Below are positions 1 to 11,475 of a stretch of DNA of 64,000 bases, piece after piece. The notes below the pieces were generated by a model, which was not told the DNA's origin, did not search any database, and was given only the letters and a program-made list of their open reading frames with translations. Positions within the stretch are counted from its first letter, which is position 1, and each line of letters opens with the position of its first letter. Position numbers and translations under genes: made by a program. The stretch lies in contig MNCI01017954.1 of assembly GCA_015680685.1 (NCBI GenBank), positions 277,851 through 341,850 on the forward strand. Reading direction: 5' to 3'. Origin of the DNA: Gnetum montanum. Taxonomy: Eukaryota > Streptophyta > Gnetopsida > Gnetales > Gnetaceae.

Positions 1-396
1 GAGCCTAGGTAGATGGCTCTCTTTACGATGCCTATGTGGGATTCGAACAACCTCTTGTATTTGCGATAGGCTTGTAGTGGCAAGTGGGGGTTCATCGTCA
101 TCGAGTAAGTTATGCCTTTGTGTGTTGGGATGACATTGCCTTCATTCATGTGTATAAGAAACCCCCACTTCGGGTTGCGTACTCCAATCTTCATTTTCAT
201 ATAGTTTGTTGGTTCTCCAATGAACTTCCTCATTGGGTGTGGCATTGTTATAGTCTTGGAGGAGAGCCATGGTTGTGAAGTTATGTGTGAATTTATATGT
301 GACTTTTTATAATTATTTTTTCTAAAAGATATATCTTTAATTTCTATACAATGACCTTGTACGATATAACTAATCTAGATAACTAGCACCGTCCAA
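1..396 (-). mobile_element. Element A leader/gag-proximal region, cut by window edge
   Basis: This stretch matches about 24290-24670 of element C (same order, same strand), so it is the 5' leader and start of the gag region of a minus-strand Ty3/gypsy element that continues off the left edge. Next to the LTR only CCAA of the primer-binding site remains: about 14 bases present in C (24653-24670) are missing here. No usable ORF is visible in it. Confidence 0.75.
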
Positions 397-1236
397 TGAT
401 GAGTGGCGAGGTACCCCTACACTCAACCATACGAATACGAGCATTACACGCGTGATCCGGTCCAACTCCGCAGATGGACTAGTTGTGGCATCTAGATAGT
501 TAGCCGTAGGTCGCAGTTCGCTATCTTCCCACCTAGACTAGTATTAGCTTTGTCACGTATGGTTTAGTACAGAGTGAGGTGTATGATGGGTTTCTAATCT
601 AATGCTACTCCTGAAGGCAATGAAAGATAATATTACTAAGATAAGAAAGGGTGAGAAAGAATCTAGCTAGCCTAAGTGCGATGAGCATCCGTTCCTTGAT
701 TATTCGTACACATCTTGGACTTCGTTCATGACTACCAATGGGATTACCAAGTGTAGATCCTAGGTACGTTATTAGATTACCAAGTAGTCATACTTAAATG
801 TTCGTAATCAGGTCATACTCATTTTGCGTTTTAACATGAGTTTAAGGGTGAGGGGATATTAACTAGGAAAGCAGTAAATAACAATTAATTAAATGATTAA
901 TCTAAGTGAATGATGCAATGATGAAGTAATCTCAATCTTTATTTTCGGTCATGTGCCTGTCCAAGTACGTCACACTTGAATAAAGGATGCCATACAGTTA
1001 CATTCACCACACTACAGGCATACACGAAGAGGAAAAGGGAGAGAAAGAAATTAAAACACTAAAACTGACTAACTTATCCTAATGATCTTTGATATCTAAC
1101 TCTTCTTTCTACCTCTTATTTATAGATGAGGAGACAGGCTGCGATATTGCGTATGCAATATCGCAGTTAGGCTACGATATTGCGTATGAGATATTGCATA
1201 CGCGATATCACGGTCGTCCCAAATGACGACTCATCA
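397..1236 (-). repeat. 5' LTR of element A
   Basis: A complete 840-bp LTR in reverse orientation, starting TGATGAGT and ending ACTCATCA, an 8-bp terminal inverted repeat. It is the same family as the LTRs of C and D. On the minus strand the promoter is a TATA-like box near 1117-1127, with U3 palindromes at 1141-1212 upstream. The partner LTR is outside the window, so the target duplication (expected 1237-1241) cannot be confirmed. Confidence 0.85.
1141..1212 (-). promoter_or_regulatory. U3 palindrome array of A
   Basis: 1141-1164 is a perfect inverted repeat with 10-bp arms (GCGATATTGC / GCAATATCGC) around GTAT. Further CGATAT half-sites follow to 1212. The array lies just upstream of the TATA box on the minus strand. 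Related arrays occur in the U3 of C and D and in front of their ORF2, so a sequence-specific binding site is likely by inference. Confidence 0.6.
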
Positions 1237-1300
1237 AAGATCTTTTAGGTAAAGCCCCTAAAAAATCATTAATACCAACTATCCATAGGTTACCAACTGG

Positions 1301-1600
1301 AAGTCCATATGGAATAGGAGATTACAGAAGCAGCTGAAGCTTTTTGCTTCTCATGCATAGGCACTACTGATGAGGGGATTTTTAAGAGAGTAGGGGCTAG
1401 ATATTGATCCCAGCTACCCTTTGTATGCGAAGGAAGCAAAAACCATAAATCATTTTGTTTACTATTGTACCTACATGAAAGACACTTGGTGAGCGACTGG
1501 GCTAGTGCTACTTGTATGACCAAATGATGATGTAAAGGAGACTACAATTTTATGAGTGGTATGGAAGTACAAAAATAACCTAATTTTTTGGATGCAGGGG
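1301..1600 (+). pseudogene. LINE ORF2 C-terminal relic (zf-RVT-like)
   Basis: One frame, open except for scattered stops, reads like the zinc-binding segment after reverse transcriptase in plant L1-type LINEs. FLRE.GLDIDPSYPLY is followed by KTINHFVYYC and MKDTW (ending near 1490); VVWKYKNNLIF at 1556-1590 is in the same frame, as in family members. The CPLC cysteines are both Tyr (YPLY), consistent with G-to-A decay of TGT/TGC codons. No LINE 3' end or target duplication was seen. Recognition is by eye. Confidence 0.6.
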
Positions 1601-2289
1601 CTACTGTTATTGATTTTTGTTGTAGCTACTGGGGTGCACCTCTATGAGGAGTCATCATAAAGCATGGAACAAATTAGATACCATGAGCTAGTGGTAAGTG
1701 AGTTTTAGGGAAATGTTGAATTATGACCACTGATAACTAGGATGGGATGGGCTAATTTGCTCTGACAGATTGTAGGGGTGCTAGATGTGGTAGATGGATC
1801 CTTTTCTGCTAATTAGGAGGGGGAGGCAAATATGTATAGGGGAAGGAAAATTTGTTTGATGGAACCAGTGTTGGTAGATGTGTTGGGGGTGTCAGCAGTG
1901 GGGGAGGTTATCCTCCAGTGGTGCATAGCTATGGGCACATCAGAGAGTGTTTTTGAGGAGGGAAGTGGAACAGGGCCATCAAACATGTGCCTAAGTCGAT
2001 GCTATCATCGGTCTGGTAGGCTGTAGTGGTGTTAATTAAAAGATTTGTGGTGTATTTAGGTAGCTCAACTAAGTTACTGGGGATTCATTTTACATTTTTA
2101 TGCTACTTGAAGCTTGGGATGCACTTGAACATGCCACGGTTCTTCCTAGAATCTCTATGGCGTAGATGGCCTAGTAGATATCCTAGGATTATCTTTGCTT
2201 TGTGGTGGTCTAGTTCACTAGTGTTTTTGTTGGAGCTAGGATTGGAGCCTTTACTTGCTTATTCATGACAATGTGTTTGACATGTGAAA
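1601..2289. other. No recognisable gene
   Basis: Between the LINE relic and the coiled-coil relic. Two short plus-strand ORFs (1832-2026 and 2026-2268) have no family features I recognise. Moderately G-rich on the plus strand; probably old transposon sequence. Confidence 0.5.
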
Positions 2290-2760
2290 GGGGGAAATGT
2301 TTTGGAGCAATGCCATGTAGATCAAGATTTGGAAACTAATGTTGACACTTCAAAGGAGGTACATAAGGAAGGATAGGCAACTGCATCAATGATGTAGCTT
2401 GAGATTGAGGCTATGGTCGAAAGAGCTAATAGGGAGGTAGTTGTGTGGGAATAGGAGGAGAAAAAGGTGGAGTGGGAGGCCTGGTGGACATCATGGGAGG
2501 CTAATTTGCAAAGGGTGGAAAATTTGGTCACACATCAGACGATAGAGTTGCAGACTGAGGTTCACAAAAGCTGAATACGACAAGAGGAGATGGGAAAGCA
2601 GATAATGAGAGATAAGCTATGAATCCAAATCTATGTAGAGTTGAAGTAGGATGCACAGTCACGAGAAAAAGATGCACTGCAACACCTTGCGAAAGATCAA
2701 GTGTGTGAGGGGTCTCCACACAAGGATGATATGAGAGCTTTTAGGGAGAAGTTGCAATAA
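2290..2760 (+). pseudogene. Coiled-coil protein relic
   Basis: From 2401 to about 2758 one frame, broken by a handful of stops, codes for a charged Glu/Lys/Arg/Gln-rich chain with few prolines, for example LEIEAMVERANREVVVWE and SREKDALQHLAKDQV. This is typical of a long coiled coil. Its character recalls the coiled-coil part of ORF2 in elements B-F, but I could not align it to any of them; it may be an older relative or another transposon protein. Confidence 0.35.
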
Positions 2761-4140
2761 TTGTTTAGTGACTCCTTGTCTTAGGTATTGGGAAAAGGAG
2801 CTAATTTATCATTTTAGCATGGTTTATGTTGATTCAAGGATCAAAGGGTTGGGGTCATGGGGATGGAACATTTGTTGCTGAGATGTGAGGTTTACGTGCC
2901 CATGCTTACCTATGTTGGATAGGTTTTGGGACTTTTGGGAGTGGTATGGATATGTTGGGGTTAGGTGGTTGGTTTGTTTGGTGTCACCTACTGATATTAT
3001 CGAGTCTATATGGCCAATTCTTGTTGATTGGTGCCTAATGGTTGTGTTGATCCTGTTTGTACATATTTTATTTTTCTTTAATAAATCTCAAAATTTTCTC
3101 AAAAATTAAAAAGTCCAGCTACAAAGGATATGGATAGCATTATTAAAGAAGAAAATTCTTCAATAAAAGATATGAACAAGAATGAAGTCAAAATTCTAGC
3201 TAGGCAGACTGCAGGGTTGATGATTGAAGAAAATAATCCATTAATACAAAATACAAAGAAAATGTATCATGATATGAGTCCATCTCCATAGGATATGGAG
3301 AATTCAAGTGATGAAGAAAAAAATTCATCACCACAATACATAGAACAGGTGAAAAAGTGAATAAAAAATTTAGCACTCTCTAAAGAGTATAGCACTTCTT
3401 GACTTCTCATTGTATAACTTGAAAGAAATTTTTTTTTGCGTAGTTCGTGATCATGCAATGTATATTACATTTGCAAATGGCATGTGAAGTCCAATATTTT
3501 GAAATGCAAATGAGGTGAATTATGAAAAATATTCTTCAAGAGTAGATACTTAGAAGAAGAATGAAAAGGCAAATTTATGATTTGGATCACAAATTTATTG
3601 GCAACCAAAGGAAGGTTATGGAAAAATGGGCTGGCAACTGATTTATCAAGCTATGTGTTTAATTGGATGTGGTGTGTTTCTCATTCATTAATGCCCTCTT
3701 TGAGTGGTGCAGTTGTTTTGGCTTCTCAATCATCATTATTTAACTATGAAAAGGTAAACATTTTGTAAATTTGATATATAATTTTTATTGCTAGTAAGAA
3801 ATATTTGAAAATTTAGTCTGAGGTAGTGTTGTTATAAGGAACAACATTTATATTGATATCTACCCATATTTTCATCGTAACAGAGGTTTAAATACTTTCT
3901 TATATATGTAATAGAATGAGGTTGTGTTGAAATCTAATTTTTAAAGCAAATTTTCTAAAAAATTTACATTGTTTGACAATCTTGTTTTCAATTTTTTAAA
4001 GCAAATGAACATGGTTGCTAGTAGCATTGTTACAAAATTAATTAAATCTGCAAATTGAAACAACAAAGACAATAAGAAAAACACATAAAAATTTATGTTA
4101 AAAACCCTAATGTGAGAAAAAAAACCCATAGGAACGAGTG
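2761..4140. other. AT-rich interval, one short ORF fragment
   Basis: A Lys/Glu/Asn-rich frame of about 80 codons runs 3118-3360 with one internal stop (ATKDMDSIIKEENSSIKDMN...). I do not recognise it. The rest is AT-rich with no coding signal I can support. Confidence 0.4.
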
Positions 4141-4160
4141 TAGAGCTCTTCCTTTATTTG

Positions 4161-4213
4161 GAGAAAATAACCCAAGGACACAAGCTGTGGAGAAAATAAC
4201 CCAAGGACACAAG
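4161..4213. repeat. 24-bp direct repeat
   Basis: The sequence GAGAAAATAACCCAAGGACA plus four bases occurs at 4161-4184 and again at 4190-4213, separated by 5 bp: a 29-bp tandem unit present twice. A (TTG)n microsatellite follows at about 4278-4296. Function unknown. Confidence 0.8.
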
Positions 4214-4483
4214 TCATTCTTGATAGCTCTCATAGCTTCTTGTTGTCACTACACTCTTAAGCCCTTCCTTTCACACTTTGTTGTTGTTGTTGTTGTGATG
4301 CATAACACATCTTCCCACCTTTAATTTATAGCAGAAAACAATAGTCTTTTTTCTATTACAAACTTTAGATAATTTTAGAATCTGCTAATCATATCTCAAG
4401 AAGAGGTAACAATGGTTTCTAAAAATATTATTTTATAGATGTTGAATACTTGGTAAAAACCTCAAATTCCTCATGAGAAACAA

Positions 4484-4855
4484 ACCCATGACTTGGAGCT
4501 TTCAAATCAAGAGTTTTACCACTAAGTTAATATCTCATTATTGAAAACCATTATTTTTTTAATGCACATGCATTGTTTTAATGACCAAGTATGGAACCCA
4601 AAAGATAATTTCTTACCTCGTAATTAGGACCAGCTGCATAGCATGGCTTTTAGAGCATGACATGGTTTATAATAATGATGAAAGAAAATGCTACGATCTC
4701 CCTTATTAGGTACATGTATTCAACTATGTTGGACCCTTGAAATAAGTGTAATATAGGTACATTCTAAGATATATAGTTGAATTAGAACTTTATAATCAAA
4801 CTAATGACTTAGAGCTTTTGAATCAAGTCTTACTACTAGGGTTAGCACCTTATTG
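4484..4855. repeat. Diverged repeat pair, about 55 bp
   Basis: 4489-4540 and 4802-4853 are similar: ATGACTTGGAGCTTTCAAAT against ATGACTTAGAGCTTTTGAAT, followed by TTTTACCACTAAGTTAATAT against CTTACTACTAGGGTTAGCAC. Both are probably relics of one dispersed repeat; the rest of the interval shows nothing. Confidence 0.55.
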
Positions 4856-5339
4856 TTTTACCTCATAATTTCTATCTCATGAAGGCAAAACTTTGGATTT
4901 TACAAGCCAAATGTTTGAAGTTTTGTCAATCTTCTACCATTTTATTAATATGATGTCTAATGCCACTAGATTTAGTGGGTGATCTTTTAAGTGGAATTAT
5001 AGCTTCTTTTCCATTGTACAAATTACCTAATGATTAATATGAATCTAATACCTAGGAAATTTTTGGGAGGTATGTTTTCATGTAAAATTTGGTTTATTTA
5101 CCTCATTTGTTAAGTTTTTTGATTCATTTAAATTTGGTTTAGAAAAATTGAGGTTTGGATGCTATCCATGCTTATTATTTGTTAAATTCATTTTTATGGT
5201 AGAATTTGTTAATTCGATAATGGTTTCTAAGGTTCTTAAAACTAGTGTTCTCAATCATTGTCATGCTTTATTGATTATTCGAAAGTAGACTTCCTCTTTT
5301 AATTTAACATATTCTGACTTTTGAAAAGTTCTTTATTTT

Positions 5340-5640
5340 TTTGAATTGTTAAATATTTCATTAATTTTTGAAAAAGTTGAAAGGGATATTGTCTCTCAAA
5401 TTAGGCCAATCAAGCTTGTTGGAACTCTAGCTATAACTAGTGGTTTTCACAAAATTCAATATGTAATTGAAGTGGATCTTAATTTGCTTAAGTAAAAAAT
5501 TCTTCTTTGTGCTAGTGAAATTGATTATGTGCAGAAAGTTATTTATTACAATATTCCAAAGTCATGTCACTATTATCATTAAGAGAGTATATGTTTGATT
5601 CATGTTCTTTTATGTTGTGAAAAAAGGCTATATAAGCACA
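5340..5640 (+). pseudogene. LINE ORF1 relic (nucleic-acid-binding, CCHC_4-like)
   Basis: From about 5367 one frame reads IRPIKLVGTLAITSGFHKIQ, then VIEVDLN, VQKVIYYNIPKSC and a degraded knuckle with C, H and C. This follows the layout of plant L1 ORF1 proteins, where GKPIKLD...EVDLSKP is followed by VEYE.LP..C..CG..GH....C. Several stops interrupt it. Recognition is by eye; no intact domain remains. Confidence 0.5.
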
Positions 5641-6218
5641 TTAGCAACATGCTACTAAAAATATTACTAAACTTTTCTCTACAAATGTTATAGATCATGC
5701 TAAGGTTTTTTTTGTAGATACTGCAAATCTTGCAATGACTTATTATGCTAAAATTTCAACAATTAGCTTATCCTTTTCTTTTACTATTGTTCAATAGAAT
5801 GTATCTTTGAGGAAGATTCTAATCAAATTAGTATTAATGAATTCTTCAATGACTAGAGAGAAATAAATATATGTTCCTAACGTCTGATAGAAACCTATTG
5901 TTGATTCAAATGGTTCTTCCTAATAAAAAATATCAAGGATGTCTATTAATGAGTTCTTCTACAATTGGATCAATTATGTCCCTGGTTTGTCATATCATCT
6001 ATGACTCACCCAAATATCATACTCCTATACATAAGCTTGAGTGATTTAAGTATCAAGAAGCAATGATGAACTCAAGGGTTTATTACCACTTCCTTTAACA
6101 CTCTAAATTATTCATCGATCAATATTTATCACCTATTGATCGATGGTACAACTAAGAATACTCTTGCTTTGTAATGTAAAGCAAAAATATGGAAGGGATT
6201 TTAACTTCTCTTTCATTA
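5641..6218. other. AT-rich interval without gene
   Basis: No ORF, LTR end or repeat recognised. It is the left flank of the C insertion; its natural continuation is 25293 onward once C is removed. Confidence 0.6.
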
Positions 6219-6223
6219 ATAAT

Positions 6224-7014
6224 TGATGAGTGGTGAGGTACCCCTACACTCAACCATATGAATATGAGCATTACACAAGCAATCTGGTCAAACTTCACAG
6301 ACAGACTAGTTGTGGCATCTAGATAGTTAGCCTTAGGTCGCAGTTTGCTGTCTTGCCACCTGGACTAGTATTAACTTTGTCACGTATGGTTTAGTCTCAA
6401 GTGAGGTGTATGATGTCTTTCTAAGCTAATGCTACTCCTGAAGGTAATGGAAGGTAATATTATTTAAGATAAGAGAGAAAGGATGAGAGAGAATCTAGCT
6501 AGCCTAAGTGCGATGAGCATCCGTTACTTAATTATCCATATACATCTTGGACTTCATGCAAGACTACCACTAGGATTACTAGGCGCAGATCCTAGGTACA
6601 CTACTAGATTACCAAGCAGTCACACTTAAATGCTCGTAATCAAGTCGTACTCATTCCGTGTTTAACAGGAGTTTAGGGTGAAGAGATATTAACTAGGAAA
6701 GCAGTAAATAACAATTAAGTAAATAATTAAACTAAGTGAATGCTGCAATGATGAAGTAATCTCGATCTTTATTTTTTGTCATGTGCATGTCTAAGTACAT
6801 CACACTCGAATAAAGGATGCTGTACAATTACATTCACTACACTACGGGCATGCACTGAGAGGAAAAGTGTTGAGAGGAAAAACAAGAACTAAAACTTAAC
6901 ACTTAAACTAAAACTGACAAAAAGCTTCTATCTCCTAACTGACACCTCTTATTTATAGATGAGGAGATAGACTACGATATCGCATACATGATATCGCGGC
7001 GAACTAAATGACGA
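6224..7014 (-). repeat. 3' LTR of C (inner end replaced)
   Basis: Same LTR family as A and D, starting TGATGAGTGG. The inner end should read ...GACTCATCA followed by the PPT, but matching stops near 7014. It passes into a copied patch (TGGATAG...) that is itself interrupted by B at 7022. The TATA region is near 6950-6960 on the minus strand and the palindromic ATATCG motifs are at 6975-7000. Confidence 0.8.
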
Positions 7015-7021
7015 TGGATAG

Positions 7022-7944
7022 TGATGAGTGACTAGGTATCCCTACGCCCAAGCATACGAATCATGAGCGTTCACGCGTGACTTGGTCAAAAACCATAGAT
7101 TGTAAGCACTTAACATACACCAGACTTCTAACCCATGAAACCTTGGGTTGGAATGGTCGTTGTCATCCTAATCTCACTTGTGAAGTTCAATTACGTTGGT
7201 TAAGTGAGACTAAGGCTAATGATTTTTATATATTTTTAATTATCTTTTTCGGCGACTAAGTGAGGTATGGAAAGTAATGGATAAACTATTATCTAATCTC
7301 TAATTATCCTAGTTTGTATTCTAACTACTCCTAGCATAAGTATCCAGCCCCATCTTCTGAGCACGTTCTGAGCATTTCTTAACACTGCTGGGTTACCAGA
7401 CGTTAGGTGTTGCTGGGCTTAGCAAGCGTTTGGGTTACGTTCGAGATGGTCGTACCTATGTCCTTAACGAACTACTAATGAACCCTAACGATTGAAATTA
7501 TAATAATAAAAACATTAATAATCAACAAGTAACTAATAAAGCATAAACACATAATTAGTAAGGCATAAACATTTTAAATTATTAAATGCATGAAACAACT
7601 ATGTCCAAATGCTGCAAGGATTGCATGAATAGTTCGTCTTTATTGCCGTCACGCCAACAGGCTCAAATACATTAACGCTCGAATAAAGATTTGATCGCTT
7701 TTCATACACCTGCTGTAGGCACTTGGAAAATATTCTATCTCTTGCGGGAGCAAACTGTAAGAGGTTCGTATCACTACTCAAAAAGATGCCTAAATGAGGT
7801 GGAAGGCCCTCATATTTATGGGCCGGGAAGGGTGGCTGCGTAAACGGGGCCACATCGACATAGGGTGGCTATGTCGATGGGCCTGCGTTGACGCGGCTGT
7901 GTATACGCGGCCTAGTTGATGCATTGACTTTTGACACTTCATCA
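7022..7944 (-). repeat. 3' LTR of B
   Basis: 923 bp, ends TGATGAGT...CTTCATCA. On the minus strand a TATA-like CATAAATATG lies at about 7810-7820. Upstream of it, U3 (7834-7935) carries repeated TACGCAGCC / GTCGATG / GTATACGCGG motifs. GGCTGCGTAAACGGGGCC at 7834-7851 is repeated with one mismatch at the internal promoter (11447-11464). Confidence 0.85.
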
Positions 7945-7961
7945 TACCCCCACGACTGAGC
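7945..7961 (-). promoter_or_regulatory. Polypurine tract of B
   Basis: Read on the minus strand as GCTCAGTCGTGGGGGTA directly before the 3' LTR. It matches the PPT of D (33437-33452), so it is the plus-strand DNA primer site. This fixes the orientation and the 3' LTR boundary of B. Confidence 0.8.
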
Positions 7962-8192
7962 AAAAACTCGTCCTCGAGTTACTTTATAATTTGGAAGGTA
8001 TGGATTCTTATTTACAACACACATAACTTAAACACATAAATGACACACACGACACAACATGAATTTACCAAGTGCTCGAGTTACAAAGAAGGAAAAATTA
8101 CAAAAATGGCAGTGTTTAGAGAAAAAATTGAACACCTTGCTGGTCCTGGAGCCTCTACGGTGTAAGAAGATGTACAAAATTGCTGGAGGAGA

Positions 8193-11034
8193 TCACACTG
8201 TCCCTAGGGGTGGTGGTTCTGATGGACCTTCCATAGCCTTTGGCTCATGTGTAGGTGGTGGCATAGATGTCGATAACCCCGCGGTAGTTGCAACTTCTAG
8301 AGACAGCCAGAATGCCTCCAAGAGAGCCCTCAATTTCTCTTCTTTGCTTCTGGGGTCGTTCACGGTCCAGGCAACTTCTCCAATGTGTGCTGGAACTAGA
8401 ATTTCCCAAGGGCAAGGCAGCGCTGAAATGAGTTCTTTCAAATTGACAAACGAGGCTGTGAACTGTTTATGTTCGATATCGAACGCTCGGATTGATGCTT
8501 GTAGTTGCTGGTAGTCACTCATTCTTCGGGCTAGGTCCTCCGCAACGGTACGTTGGCCTTCAAAGCTTGTACGGAGGATCTCAAGTTTCGTGTTTGCTGT
8601 TGCCAGCTTTTATTTTGTTGCCATGTGCACCTAGAACACACCCTCGTATAGAGAATACGAGGCGTCCACTTGTTTCTCAAATTCTGATCATGGTCTCCCA
8701 GTTGTGAGCATAGCCAGGTTTGCATATCGAAGGTTAGCTAACTCCATGTATTCTATTATTTCTTTAATTTGCAACTTCTTGAGGTGTATTTCTGCTTTGT
8801 TGTAGGCGTTCAATCCATCGAAGATGGATGGCCATACATTGCCTCCTTCTCAGAGTTGTTGGAGCACTTGGTTCATCTGGCCTTTAGCGACTTGTATGTG
8901 CTTCTTGTTCACCTCCTTTTGCAATCCCACTTGGTCCCTATAATGATTTTTGACTCTTTCAAACTTTAGGGCCTCATTCTTCCAAGCGGCAATTTCGATT
9001 GTAGACCTCCTTCGCAATGCCCGAACCTCCTCCATTGACAAATTCCGATTCTCAGCAGCCAACCTTCTCATATCTACGTTCACCCTGGCTAGCTCCTACT
9101 GTTGCTGGTGGATAAAATCTTTCATGTGCTCGTTCTCTTCACCAACATTGCATAGGCGATGGACTTCTACGGTCAGCTGCATGTTCTCCTAGCGAACCTT
9201 GGCCAAGTCTTTCTCTAAATGATACACCCGAGCATCTGCTATGGCCTTATCTAGGATCTTCATCTCCCTTTCATCCTCAACAACCTGAAGTTTAAGTTGA
9301 AGATGTCGAAAAGCTTAATCTCTGGTGATTTTGCAGTCGAGGATGGCTAGATCGGCAAGCTGGGCTCTTAATTTGGCAACCTCCATTGCCAAGATTTGAC
9401 AAGCAGCTTGAGCAGCTTCTAGTTGCCCCTCCAAAATAAAGTTGTTGCCCTTTGTTGATAGCAACTTCGATTGGGTTGCAGTGATGTTGTTCGGAAGATC
9501 AAAGACATCCGGAAGTGGTTGCTTGGTTCCTACCAGTAGGTCCAACATTTCTTCATGTTGGGCTGCATCCATCTTGCTACGTGAAGTTCCGGCAGACACC
9601 TGTATATCTTGTAGTCCATGGATGTTTGGTATAGGTGCTGTTGGTGCATTGAGAACAGTAGAAATCATGTCAGCAACCACTTCGGCCGAAACTTCTTGTC
9701 CTTGGTGCTGCATCACCAGGACCATTACCCCCTAATCATCTTCCAAGTGTATCGAGAATGTAGCAGCATTCCCTGAGATTTCAGGGAATAACTGCTAAGT
9801 TGCAGTTGATACGTCTTAGATGCTTGGATTTGTTCTAGTTGGAATGGGTGCTCGGGCGGCGGAAAATAACGGCCCTACCCTTTCAAGCAAGTTGACTGAT
9901 TGTGCCACTTGCTCCAGGTGAGTCATGGTAGGACGATAGATTGAAGGATCGTCTCCTCCACCAGTTCTATCGGATGGCTCTCGCTGACTTGAGAGCATTT
10001 CTTGGATCTTGCAGAGGTATTCTATTGTGTTGTGCGAGCCTAGCTATGTTGTTTGCACAGGTGGTGGAGGTGGCTACTGCTCTTCCTCTGTCTATGTGGC
10101 GGAAGGCATTTTGTCTTTCATCATTTCTCACCACGAGGTAATTGGGACGCGCTGGATGATGTCGTTAGAATACTGTGCTATCCTTGCTTGTTTGCATAAC
10201 TTTCAGATTAGGCAGGGAAAGGGGAGAGCTCATCTTCCACATTCGTTCTCTGCGAACCTCTTTTCAATCTCCAAAAACAACAGTTGTAAAAGACTCATGG
10301 GAAATTTTCCACTCAAGGTGACACACGCACGTGCGGAGAAGGTAGTGATTTTGCTCAGTCTTACCATTGGATTTAGATGGTAAGACGCTATCTTTGAATA
10401 GACTCTCTCCATCATGGTCAAGGAGTCAAATTCCTTGCACTCTACCTCATAGCACCGTTTGATCCATTGCACTTTTACTTCTGGATTGGCCTGCTTAGGA
10501 ATTCCTGGCACATCTGCCCTGACTTCGGGCAACCCCAGAGCTTGCGCTATTGCTTCTGAAGAGTAAGAGACATATATGTCTTTGATTCTTACTCTTGACC
10601 CTAGCTGCCAATTCGTCCAGAAGAGATATGTTTCTCCTAAGTACCACTCACCACTGGTTGTGATGATTGGTCACATTAGAGATTTTTGCAATTGAAGTCT
10701 CACATCTTCTGGAGCATTTTCGAGGAATGGTCCAAAGTTTAACTCTTGGAGGACTATTCGTTGCACTTCGCGTGGTGTGATAGCATCAAGGCAGGCTTGG
10801 GTCAATGTGACCTTAAGCCATGGTGCTATCCTAGGAGTCTCATCCCCTAGCGATTGCATGCCAAGAATATCCTGTTCAGGAATCTGGCGAACAAATTCCA
10901 CGTTAGGTCCTTCGCGGAAGGGCCCAGTGGCATGGGAACCCTTTGCATACTCTAGCGGTTGCATTCCACATCCCCTTCCCGTACGTGGGCACTTGTCCCT
11001 TGGTTGCGATGGTCCTTCATCCCTTGGGTGCCAT
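8193..11034 (-). pseudogene. ORF2 of B: transposon-domain plus coiled-coil protein
   Basis: About 947 codons from the ATG at 11034 (ATGGCACCC, directly after an AG splice site) to the stop at 8193, with frameshifts and stops. The N-terminal half has VLQELNFGPF, later KFPMSLLQLLFLEIEKRF and a basic start. It corresponds to the domain in D and F with VNI.GV.V.FS..AI..VL and LPFPCLIRKLC, which resembles the putative plant transposon protein domain of Athila env-like ORFs. The second half (about 9725 to 8700) is a long coiled coil, including NVDMRRLAAENRNLSMEEV. The C-terminus near 8290-8450 has ALPCPWEILVPAHI, a signature shared by all ORF2 copies. Function unknown; it may be structural, envelope-like or regulatory. 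Confidence 0.75.
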
Positions 11035-11220
11035 CTAAAAACAAACATAACCCCCGTTAGACTGTTCATAAGTAATTTAAGATGGTCCGTATATACTTTC
11101 TCATTTTGACCAAGTTATGTTAATGGCATAGGCACACCGTTAAGTCTCCCGGAGTGTTAAGTTAGTGGTTAGGGCCGAAGGTTTTGTAATTAACAATTAA
11201 TGAATGAATTAGTTAATTAC
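11035..11220 (-). promoter_or_regulatory. Intron-like interval before ORF2 of B
   Basis: On the minus strand a GTAATTAA donor at 11220 and a T-rich GTTTGTTTTTAG acceptor ending at 11035 abut the ORF2 ATG. A TCTAAC branch-like site lies between. The same donor core GTAATTA and an AG next to the ATG occur in C, D and F. The size would be 186 nt. Predicted only. Confidence 0.5.
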
Positions 11221-11329
11221 ATAAGGGCACCACCCCCACGACTAAGTGCATACCTCTAGTTGTGTAAAAGGGCAAGGACAGGTTGATGCGGACATGCGAT
11301 GGAATGTAGGTGTGTTGAGAAGTGTTAGG

Positions 11330-11475
11330 CAGAAAAAATGAAAAAAAATTCCCCTCAATTTGGACTCCAAATGATGAAAAATACAAAGTGCGGTGGGGTA
11401 TATATAGGGGTTGGGTGCTACGTTGATAGGGCCATGTATACGCACTGGCTGCGTATACGGGGCCCCATATACGTA
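11330..11475 (-). promoter_or_regulatory. Internal promoter and leader of B
   Basis: On the minus strand CTATATATAC (11398-11407) is a good TATA box. Upstream at 11415-11475 are GTATACG-type repeats and the 18-bp motif 11447-11464 that matches U3 of the same element. Downstream at about 11331-11355 lies the conserved leader seen as GGGGAGTTTTTGAAATTTTT in D and E. It would drive ORF2 separately from gag-pol. Confidence 0.55.

Noticed and set aside
3400-3770. Possible hAT transposase relic
   Set aside because: A few residues recall the family, but only by switching frames repeatedly; no motif held up.
6224-7014. Solo LTR
   Set aside because: The ATAAT duplication at 6219 and 25288 pairs it with the 5' LTR at 24671-25287, so it is the 3' LTR of C.
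8059-8514. 151-codon plus-strand ORF
   Set aside because: Antisense to the C-terminal part of ORF2 of B; the minus-strand frame is the one conserved with C, D, E and F.
9442-11109. Plus-strand ORFs of 97-124 codons
   Set aside because: Shadows of ORF2 of B on the other strand.
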